Positions 1 through 5,768 of a stretch of 6,333 bases of DNA are shown in pieces. The notes below the pieces were generated by a model, which was not told the DNA's origin, did no database searches, and saw only the letters and a program-made list of their open reading frames with translations. Numbering within the stretch: the stretch's first letter is position 1; the number at the start of each line of letters is the position of its first letter. The DNA is taken from the NCBI GenBank assembly GCA_036524155.1, contig DATDCV010000666.1:1-6333 (forward strand), written 5' to 3'. Position numbers and translations under genes: made by a program. This DNA comes from DATDCV01 sp036524155 (GTDB taxonomy: Bacteria; Verrucomicrobiota; Verrucomicrobiia; Limisphaerales; UBA8199).

Positions 1-826
1 GGTCGATGAAGACATGGCCGACACCCTTACTAGGAAAGCGGTCGCGTTTATCGACCAAAACAAAGACCATCCCTTTTTCCTGTATTTCGCCTCTCATGAT
101 CCGCACGTGCCCCGGGTGCCGCACCCGCGCTTCGTCGGCCAGAGCGGCTGTGGCGTCCGTGGAGACGTCATCGTTCAATTCGACTGGTGCGTCGGCGAGA
201 TCCTGAACACACTCGGACGGCTGCGCCTGGACCGGCAAACACTGGTGATACTCACGAGCGACAACGGTCCGGTCGTGGACGACGGCTACAAGGACGGCGC
301 CGTGCAAAATCTGAACGGTCACAAACCAGCAGGGCCGTTGCGGGGCGGAAAATACAGCAATTACGAAGGCGGCACGCGCGTGCCATTCATTGTGAGCTGG
401 CCGGAACGGGTGAAACCAGGTGTCGCCGACGCCTTGCTGAGCCAAATCGATCTGCTCGCATCGTTCGCCGCTTTGACGGGTCAGACTCTAAAGCCGGACG
501 ATGCCCCGGACAGCCGCGATACACTCGCCGCTTTGCTGGGTGAAACCCGGTTGGGTCGTCCCCATTTGGTGGAGCACGCGGGTGCCCTGGCAATGCGCGA
601 AGGCTCGTGGAAATACATTGAGCCCGGTCGTGGCGCCAGGAAGAACTCCAACACCAATACAGAAATGGGCAACGACCCCGGCGGCCAGCTTTACGACCTG
701 GCCACGGACCTTGGTGAATCGTCAAACCGGATCGCCGATGAGGTGGCCACCGCCCGCCGCCTGAGAGACGCGCTGGAGTCAGCAAAACGAGCGCCTGCCG
801 CAGTCCGAACCCCGAGCGTCAATTAA
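1..826 (+). CDS. Type I sulfatase (arylsulfatase family S1), C-terminal part
   Basis: The first complete codon is at base 2, the frame is open to the left edge, and the stop is TAA at 824-826, so the true start is outside the window. About 274 residues are visible. They match the C-terminal half of alkaline-phosphatase-fold sulfatases, which hydrolyse sulfate esters, often on polysaccharides, in the periplasm or outside the cell. Seen: an HDPH segment, the helix RGDVIVQFDWCVG, the metal-site motif TSDNGP (fragment residues about 85-90), then GHKP and GGKYSNYEGGTRVPFIVSWP (about 106-134), the usual sulfatase order of metal, substrate-binding and EGG-R-P motifs. A C-terminal segment ending in LYDLATDLGESSN is also typical. 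The C-x-P/A-S-R formylglycine site would lie upstream and cannot be checked, so catalytic competence is unproven. It converges on the CBM48 gene, with 34 bases between the stops. Family is clear; substrate is unknown. Confidence 0.93.
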   Translation, partial: VDEDMADTLTRKAVAFIDQNKDHPFFLYFASHDPHVPRVPHPRFVGQSGCGVRGDVIVQFDWCVGEILNTLGRLRLDRQTLVILTSDNGPVVDDGYKDGAVQNLNGHKPAGPLRGGKYSNYEGGTRVPFIVSWPERVKPGVADALLSQIDLLASFAALTGQTLKPDDAPDSRDTLAALLGETRLGRPHLVEHAGALAMREGSWKYIEPGRGARKNSNTNTEMGNDPGGQLYDLATDLGESSNRIADEVATARRLRDALESAKRAPAAVRTPSVN

Positions 827-860
827 GCGAGGTTGAACGGTCAGGAAGCCGCCGAATCAG

Positions 861-1211
861 CTATTCCGAAACCGTCAGCACCGAGTTGATGCCGCCGAAC
901 GGGTTTTGCACGCTCTCGTTCGCCTTGGGATCGGGGACCCATTGCCCGTCCACGACGAACAGGTACTCGTAGCGTCCGGGCGGCACCTGGAGATCGCCGA
1001 CCCAATGGCCGCCGTCCTTTTTCACCAAGGGGGCTTTCTCGGGCTTCCATTCGTTAAATGAACCGGCAACGCAAACGGTTTTAGCGCCAGGCTGCAACAG
1101 TTCGAGGCACACACGACCACCCTTTGGGGTGGCAACAGCGTGGGGGCTTCCAGGCCTCGGGGCTTGAGGCTTCACCGCCGCAAGCTTCGTCTTCCGCGTA
1201 TTCTTGATCAT
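861..1211 (-). CDS. Small stand-alone CBM48 / AMPK-type glycogen-binding domain protein
   Basis: A 116-residue protein read from ATG at 1211 to TAG at 861-863. Residues 1-30 are a basic, Pro/Ala-rich tail (MIKNTRKTK...). Residues about 31-115 form one early-set carbohydrate-binding domain of the CBM48/isoamylase-N type: VCVAGSFNEW (W55), GGHWVGDL (W70), PGRYEYLFVVDGQWVPDP (Y81, Y83, W91, D94) and NPFGGINSVL. These aromatics match those that contact glucan in the AMPK beta-subunit domain. No enzyme domain or signal peptide is present, so it is probably a cytoplasmic glycogen/starch-binding or regulatory protein; that role is inferred. The frame is open to another ATG at 1286 (141 residues), but the extra 25 residues lie over an AT-rich promoter-like stretch and add nothing resembling the domain, so I prefer 1211. 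Transcribed in the same direction as the reductase but separated from it by about 220 bases. Confidence 0.85.
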   Translation of the reverse strand: MIKNTRKTKLAAVKPQAPRPGSPHAVATPKGGRVCLELLQPGAKTVCVAGSFNEWKPEKAPLVKKDGGHWVGDLQVPPGRYEYLFVVDGQWVPDPKANESVQNPFGGINSVLTVSE

Positions 1212-1218
1212 AGATGTT

Positions 1219-1249
1219 ATTATACTAAATCCAGCTCTAAATTGTTCAA
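1219..1249 (-). promoter_or_regulatory. Candidate sigma-70-like promoter for the CBM48 gene, possibly leaderless
   Basis: On the - strand a perfect TATAAT lies at 1224-1219, with TTGAAC at 1249-1244 as a possible -35 box. The spacer is 19 bases, longer than the usual 16-18. The stretch is clearly more AT-rich than its surroundings. Transcription would start about 6-7 bases downstream of the -10 box, that is at about 1212-1213, immediately before the ATG at 1211, so the message would have essentially no leader. Confidence 0.4.
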
Positions 1250-1294
1250 CCACTTCTTCGGTCCCGCCCCGCGAAGCAAAGGGCATGCCGGAAT

Positions 1295-1320
1295 TCCCAA
1301 GCCATTGATCCAGCTTGGGA
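1295..1320. repeat. Perfect 8-bp inverted repeat between the reductase and CBM48 genes
   Basis: TCCCAAGC at 1295-1302 is the exact reverse complement of GCTTGGGA at 1313-1320, with a 10-base loop. It sits in the gap between the reductase stop (1431) and the CBM48 start. Neither strand has a T-run after the stem, so it is not a classical intrinsic terminator. It could be a processing or weak termination hairpin, a protein site, or one copy of a dispersed hairpin repeat. On the - strand one arm includes the GGGA that would serve as ribosome site for the alternative CBM48 start at 1286. Confidence 0.5.
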
Positions 1321-1430
1321 TTCCGCGCCTGCTGACGGAGTCCGCCGCCCTGGAGGCTGCTGTCTTTTGTGCACGCTGCAAGAACCTCGCCAGCGGCCTG
1401 GTAAACAGATTTCTCCGCCTCTCCGCCCCC

Positions 1431-2465
1431 TCAGCCGCACTCGTGCGGACTGTGAGGGTAAGGCGGGTAACCGGGGAAAGAGTTCAGCGCTACCTGTTGT
1501 TCCTCACGAAGGAAAATGGACTCACGATTGGCCGCCATTTGCTTCAGCAACTCGGTGGCTGACTCGTCGAGCGGCTGGTAGGCCTTCGCGGCCTTGATCG
1601 TGCCATCCAGCAAATCAAGAAAGGACGGCGGAATACCCGCCACCACGCCGGGTTGTGACAAAGTGAAGCGCATCGCCAGATTTATGTCTTTCTGATCCTC
1701 GACGGACCGGTACCACCACTCGCGCGTCTTCTTCGTCCCGGCAGGCCAGGTCCCCCACGAAAGCGGTTTGATGGCGAGCACAGCGGCTCCCTTTTCGCGC
1801 GCCCGCGCCAGCACTTGCTTGCCATAGTCCCGCGTATAGTATTCGACGAAATTAATTGGAAACATGACGGTGTCGAAGTCGAACCCGTTCAGGGCTTCGA
1901 GCGCCGCCTTCGTCGTGTGGGCCGAAAAACCGATCCACTTGATCTTGCCTTCTTCTTTCGCTTTAAGAATCGCCTCCATGGCGCCGCCCGGCCCGAGGGC
2001 TTGCTTCACCTCTGCGGGACGCACCAGGTGGTGGAGTTGGTATAGATCAAAATGGTCCGTCTTCAGCACCTTCAGGCTGTTCTCCAACTGCTCCCGGCAG
2101 CCATCCTTGTCCCGCTTCTTGGTCTTGCAGGCCAGAAAATACTTGCTGCGGTTCAGGCCCTGCAGGCCGAGCCCCATTTTGGTCTCGCATTGGCCGTCGC
2201 CGTACGCGGGCGCAACGTCGAAGTAATTCAGCCCGCGGTCCAGCGCGTCCCGGATCGCCCGGTCACACTGCTCCTGCGGGTAATGAATGAGCGCGAGTCC
2301 CGGAAAACCCACGACCGAGAGTCTCTGACCCGTGCGACCCAGCACGCGGCGCGGAACACCCTGCACCTTTTCCACGGTGTCGCCAGCGGCGAAAACACGC
2401 GGCCCGGCCATGGCCGCGGCACCGGCCACGCCCCCAACGGTTCTGAGAAAAGTTCGACGCTTCAT
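1431..2465 (-). CDS. Tat-exported aldo/keto reductase
   Basis: 344 residues, ATG at 2465, TGA at 1431-1433. Residues 1-28 are a twin-arginine signal: KRRTFLRT followed by a Gly/Ala-rich hydrophobic stretch ending in FAAG, so the protein should be folded in the cytoplasm and exported. Residues about 38-315 are an aldo/keto reductase (TIM-barrel, NAD(P)H-dependent carbonyl/alcohol oxidoreductase). The catalytic tetrad is visible: D83 and Y88 in FDVAPAYGDG, K114 in FLACKTKKR, and H145 in DLYQLHHL. IKWIGFSAH and VLAIKPLSWG match later barrel strands. The usual cofactor-binding Gly-Ala-Ser near the C-terminus reads AGIPPSFLDLL, slightly atypical. It starts 12 bases after the regulator stop, with no clear Shine-Dalgarno, which suggests co-transcription and perhaps coupled translation. 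Substrate is unknown; sugar-type carbonyls are a guess from context. How an exported reductase gets its nucleotide cofactor is an open question for such Tat-linked proteins. Confidence 0.95.
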   Translation of the reverse strand: MKRRTFLRTVGGVAGAAAMAGPRVFAAGDTVEKVQGVPRRVLGRTGQRLSVVGFPGLALIHYPQEQCDRAIRDALDRGLNYFDVAPAYGDGQCETKMGLGLQGLNRSKYFLACKTKKRDKDGCREQLENSLKVLKTDHFDLYQLHHLVRPAEVKQALGPGGAMEAILKAKEEGKIKWIGFSAHTTKAALEALNGFDFDTVMFPINFVEYYTRDYGKQVLARAREKGAAVLAIKPLSWGTWPAGTKKTREWWYRSVEDQKDINLAMRFTLSQPGVVAGIPPSFLDLLDGTIKAAKAYQPLDESATELLKQMAANRESIFLREEQQVALNSFPGYPPYPHSPHECG

Positions 2466-2477
2466 ACCAGGTTATAA

Positions 2478-3518
2478 TCAGTCTGTGTTCGTGCCCAGCA
2501 ACTGCGTGCGATATTCCGTGGGGGATTGGCCCAGGATCTTCTTGAAGACGCGGTTGAAATGCGTCAGTGATTGAAACCCCACTTCAAACGCGATTTCGCT
2601 GACTCGCAGATTGGGATTGAGCAGCAGGTTCTTGGATTTTTCGATCCGCACGCGGGAGAGGTAATCGGTAAAATTGATCCCGGTCACTTTCTTGAACATC
2701 TTGCAGAAGTAGAACGTGCTCGTATTGCAGGCTTTGGCAACGTGGCCCAGTCGGAGGTTTTCGGTTTGGTGCTCGTGGATGTATTCCTTCGCTCGCGAAA
2801 TCACCGGCGGCTCCGCGTTTTCATGCTGGACAACCACCTGGTTACTCAGCATCGAGAGATGCTGCGCGAAAATACTCAGCAGCTTCACGACCGCCTCATG
2901 CTGTTTGGCTGGCACCACGCGCGTCGAAAAGTAGGCGCGCCGCAAAACCTCGCTGTCCACATCCACGCCCCACTCCGCGACCTGTTTGAGCGCGCGCTCG
3001 AACTGACCCTCCGTCGGGCGCTTCCGAAACACCTGGCCGGTCTGGAGGAACCCGATCAACCGGTCGCCGAGACGCACCGGCACTGCCGTGTCACATAGCC
3101 CGTTGGGGCACCCCGCCGTGTGAGGTTCTTCGGTGGCGAGTTCCGACAGTTTCTCCTGCACCGACAAGCACGACGCACACGCCCGGCTTTTTTCCGAAAC
3201 GATCGCGCAAAACGGGCCCTCGTTCCGTTTGCCGTGGTGAGGCAACTGCCACGATTCCACGGGTCGCAACGCCACCGGCAATCCCGTCGCCTCCGTGAAG
3301 GCCCGCTCATACTCCTGGAATATCTTCGAGTTGACGAGCGCCTCGATTAGTCCTCGATCACCGTTGCCACTGCCGGCAGTCCGATTCTTGAGGCCGCCGC
3401 CCCGCGCCCGAGGCTGTGAAACACCACGCAGGCTGCCGACCCGTCCGGGGCCGCCGGCCTCAGAAGCGCCAACCTCGCTTCGGTTTTCCGAGGCCTGCCT
3501 GACAAATGTTGTCTGCAT
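2478..3518 (-). CDS. AraC-family transcription regulator with PocR sensory domain
   Basis: 346 residues. The ATG at 3518 is the only good start: an in-frame TAA lies four codons upstream (3530-3528), and the first 55 codons contain no other usable start. Residues 1-55 are a Gly/Arg/Ser-rich, probably disordered extension. Residues about 57-225 fit the PocR ligand-sensing domain, with Cys104, Cys114, Cys117, Cys137 and Cys142 in the family pattern (SRACASCLSV; AGCPNGLCDTAVPV) and IGFLQTGQV after it. Such cysteines may bind metal or sense a ligand. Residues about 240-338 are the double helix-turn-helix DNA-binding domain: LGHVAKACNTSTFYFCKMFK, then VSEIAFEVGFQSLTHFNRVF and GQSPTEYR, the AraC signature. 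No signal peptide or membrane segment, so cytoplasmic. It lies directly upstream of the reductase gene and probably controls this operon, and perhaps the divergent genes. Inducer unknown. Confidence 0.94.
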   Translation of the reverse strand: MQTTFVRQASENRSEVGASEAGGPGRVGSLRGVSQPRARGGGLKNRTAGSGNGDRGLIEALVNSKIFQEYERAFTEATGLPVALRPVESWQLPHHGKRNEGPFCAIVSEKSRACASCLSVQEKLSELATEEPHTAGCPNGLCDTAVPVRLGDRLIGFLQTGQVFRKRPTEGQFERALKQVAEWGVDVDSEVLRRAYFSTRVVPAKQHEAVVKLLSIFAQHLSMLSNQVVVQHENAEPPVISRAKEYIHEHQTENLRLGHVAKACNTSTFYFCKMFKKVTGINFTDYLSRVRIEKSKNLLLNPNLRVSEIAFEVGFQSLTHFNRVFKKILGQSPTEYRTQLLGTNTD

Positions 3519-3597
3519 GAGAACAAATTAGGAGAAACCCACGGCGAACTCAACCAGGAACGGTCTCGATCCGACGTTTGCAGGCGCCTTTATCCAC

Positions 3598-3625
3598 TTT
3601 ATAAGAATTCACAAGGCTAAACTAA
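3598..3625 (-). promoter_or_regulatory. Weak candidate promoter for the regulator-reductase operon
   Basis: On the - strand TATAAA at 3603-3598 could be a -10 box about 80 bases upstream of the regulator ATG. A poor -35 match (TTAGTT) lies 16 bases further upstream. This is the most AT-rich point ahead of the operon, but the match is weak and the spacing to the gene leaves a leader of about 70 bases. Confidence 0.25.
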
Positions 3626-3763
3626 CTCGCGGGCAAGTACAGTCTTTCTCCTGCTGGCTGGCGCCAAAGGTCCAACGCGATGTCACGCGAGCGTCGGTCA
3701 GATTTTGGGCTGTCGTTCGGGATCTTGACCTTGGGCGGAGGGTGCCCAGCGGCATCCGTTGGT

Positions 3764-3799
3764 AACTGTCCCGAAATTGCGAGTTACTCGACAGTTTTT
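3764..3799 (+). repeat. Inverted repeat followed by a T-run in the divergent intergenic region
   Basis: AACTGTC (3764-3770) and GACAGTT (3790-3796) are exact reverse complements, with 19 bases between them. A run of five T (3795-3799) follows on the + strand, partly shared with the stem. It has the outline of a weak intrinsic terminator, but no gene ends just before it on the + strand. It could end a small RNA, or be an operator-type site. Confidence 0.3.
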
Positions 3800-3856
3800 G
3801 TGTTGTGTTCCTGAGAGAAGGCCCCGCCTCGAACCTTCGCATCCGACTATTCTCGT

Positions 3857-3889
3857 CTCAATCGGACTGGCGCTGGAACCCGAATTGAG
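3857..3889. repeat. Imperfect inverted repeat in the divergent intergenic region
   Basis: CTCAATCGG (3857-3865) pairs with CCGAATTGAG (3880-3889) if one base is bulged, leaving a 14-base loop. It is about 200 bases ahead of the rightward gene pair. It may be a leader hairpin or a regulator site, or chance. Confidence 0.25.
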
Positions 3890-4088
3890 GGCGCGGGCGG
3901 TTGAACAAGGGCGTTGCGGGGTTCGTCGAACCACTCGAATGTTGTCGTTGTGTTCTGTGGGCCAGAGTCGATATGTGGTATGGGCTTTGCTTGTTGCATG
4001 GCAGAATCCGAACCATTAATGTCCCTCGGGTCCCAGGCATTTTCCAGGCTGACGGGAGCTCCGCGGGTTTGTATTTGTTGCGAATAAG

Positions 4089-5768
4089 ATGCGCCGTTTG
4101 TTGTGGTTCTTAGTTTGTGCCATCCTCGGGGTGGGGATGCTGACAGGCGGGCTGCTTGTGCCGGTACATCTGCGCGCCGTGGAGGATAGTGTGCTGGAGA
4201 GCGCGGGCCGCAACACCCCCTCGCTGGTCAGCCAGGGATTGGCCTTGGCGGCGGCGAATCAACTCGCCGCAGCCCAACTGGTTTTGAACGCCGCCCGGCA
4301 GGAGAAACTGGCTGGTCGCGAGAAGCTCGAATTCGCTGTGGGCAACCTGGCGAGACAGCATCCTCGTTGGGAGGTCTGGGGTGGGCCCGAGCCGCGGTTC
4401 GAGAGTATCTTTGAACCAGACAAACGCCTGCCGGATTCCGGCTCTGAGTCATTCACGCAATACCTGGTTCGCGAACCGAACCGCGGTCGGGTGCTGGCTC
4501 TTCTGGAGAAGTCCGACCGCCCTGTAGTCCGGCAACTGCTCCAATTCCGGAATGTGACCAACACGGCCCTCTTTCCTGCCTCCCACTCGTCCTCAGGCCA
4601 GGCGCTGGACGCGGCGATCTCGCTGGCCGCACTGCTGGTGGATGCTCAACACGTCGGTCCCAAGCTGAGCAACACGGTCTTTGAATTGGCAACGGAAGCT
4701 AACGCAGGCGGGAAAACTCAACCGCTCGAGAACTTGTTGCTCGACCTGATGTCGCTGGGCCAGCGTTTCAATTGGGGGCAACTGGTCGTGTTTGTTGGGC
4801 AGATCCGGGACCAGGAGACGCTAAGCCTGCTACTGAACCTGTTGCGGCGGGACGAGCAGAGCGCGCCCATCGTGTTCTCGGCCGTGCAGCTCTCGGGCGA
4901 TCCGGCGGCCGTCGCGCAGTACTTGGTGGAGTTCGGACAGACCGGAGTCAAAGATATCGGGAGAGGCCTGCGCTTCGGTGCCGGGGGTTTGAAAGAGCTC
5001 CTGGCGCGGAGGCAGCGGTTGTACACCAGCCGCTGGGCGGAGCATCTGGCGCTCGAATCAGCCCTGCACACGCCCTGGGTAGCGCTGAGCTTGAAGTGGT
5101 TGCTGTATGGCGGCGCCGGCTTTTTCTTCGCGGCTGCCTTTCATTTTGGCCGGCCGGTGGTCTCAGCGCTGGAGTTGCCTCTCCAAGTGCGGGGGTTCCA
5201 CCTGGCTCGCGAATTGCTCTTTGGCCTTGGTTTTCTTTTAGTCGTCCTGCTCCTGACGGAACCGTTTCTCTCGGAGGAAAGTCAGCGGGTTGCCTTTCCA
5301 ATTCGATTGCGCCTGCCGACGGTCGGAAGCGTGTTTCCGGGCGCGGCGGCGAACAACAATGTTAACTCATCGATTATGAACAAACTCAGTCTACTAACGC
5401 TCCTGCTGTTCTTCGTGCTTCAGGCTTTGCTCTACACGGCCAGCCTGGTGAAGCTGGCGGAAATTCGCCGCCAGCGGGTGCAACCGAGAATCAAGCTCCG
5501 GCTGCTGGAAAACGAGGATCATCTCTTTGACGCCGGCCTTTACCTGGGATTTGTGGGAACGATCATCTCGCTCATTCTGGTTTCGCTTGGTATCATCAAG
5601 CCAAGCTTGATGGCCGCATACTCCTCGACTTCCTTCGGCATCATTTTTGTCTCGATTTTCAAGATCTTCCATTTGCGCCCTACCCGCCGGCAACTGGTGC
5701 TGGAGTCTGAAGTGGAGGCCGCGCAGATCGCGGCAACCGGTGCGACACCCAGATTGGTCACGCCATGA
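4089..5768 (+). CDS. Multi-pass membrane protein with large exported domain; C-terminus resembles ExbB/TolQ/MotA
   Basis: 559 residues, ATG 4089, TGA 5766-5768. I recognise no named family over the full length. Predicted by eye: membrane segment or signal anchor at 4-26; a mostly helical soluble region 27-330 (Leu/Ala-rich, HEAT-like in look); then membrane segments at about 331-352, 374-390, 432-453, 482-503 and 508-527. Basic loops (454-480 with EIRRQRVQPRIK, and the tail HLRPTRR) put 27-330 outside and the C-terminus inside. The last three segments have ExbB/TolQ topology, with GFVGTII (G490, T491) in the second and AAYSSTSFGI (T514) in the third, resembling the GTVxG and A-T-x-x-G positions that face the ion path in ExbB and MotA. 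The cytoplasmic loop between segments 4 and 5 is much shorter than in ExbB. This homology is inference. It overlaps the next gene by four bases (ATGA), so the two products very likely work together. An ATG at codon 17 would split the first membrane segment and is less likely. Confidence 0.85.
   Translation: MRRLLWFLVCAILGVGMLTGGLLVPVHLRAVEDSVLESAGRNTPSLVSQGLALAAANQLAAAQLVLNAARQEKLAGREKLEFAVGNLARQHPRWEVWGGPEPRFESIFEPDKRLPDSGSESFTQYLVREPNRGRVLALLEKSDRPVVRQLLQFRNVTNTALFPASHSSSGQALDAAISLAALLVDAQHVGPKLSNTVFELATEANAGGKTQPLENLLLDLMSLGQRFNWGQLVVFVGQIRDQETLSLLLNLLRRDEQSAPIVFSAVQLSGDPAAVAQYLVEFGQTGVKDIGRGLRFGAGGLKELLARRQRLYTSRWAEHLALESALHTPWVALSLKWLLYGGAGFFFAAAFHFGRPVVSALELPLQVRGFHLARELLFGLGFLLVVLLLTEPFLSEESQRVAFPIRLRLPTVGSVFPGAAANNNVNSSIMNKLSLLTLLLFFVLQALLYTASLVKLAEIRRQRVQPRIKLRLLENEDHLFDAGLYLGFVGTIISLILVSLGIIKPSLMAAYSSTSFGIIFVSIFKIFHLRPTRRQLVLESEVEAAQIAATGATPRLVTP

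Larger units (their letters stand above)
3519..4088. other. Divergent intergenic region, about 570 bases, no convincing gene
   Basis: Short open frames occur on both strands, but their translations are rich in Arg, Ser, Pro and Cys, overlap each other, and show no recognisable domain, so I call none of them. The region must carry start signals for the leftward regulator operon and the rightward membrane-protein pair. Two inverted repeats are visible (3764-3796 and 3857-3889). The bases just ahead of the ATG at 4089 show no strong ribosome site (only GAATAAG). No tRNA or known riboswitch was recognised. Confidence 0.6.

Noticed and set aside
1435..1448. Palindrome CCGCAC-TC-GTGCGG at the end of the reductase gene as a terminator
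   Set aside because: The loop is too small, it lies within the last codons of the gene, and no T-run follows on the - strand.
3609..3934. Two overlapping - strand open frames (77 and 78 codons)
   Set aside because: They overlap each other in different frames, show no family features, and have low-complexity Arg/Ser/Thr composition; best read as chance.
3759..4019. 86-codon open frame on the + strand in the divergent region
   Set aside because: No recognisable domain, unnatural Arg/Cys-rich composition, overlaps open frames on the other strand, and no ribosome site.
4772..5365. 197-codon + strand open frame inside the 559-residue gene
   Set aside because: Shifted-frame shadow of a GC-rich gene, with Arg/Gly/Ala-rich composition and no domain.
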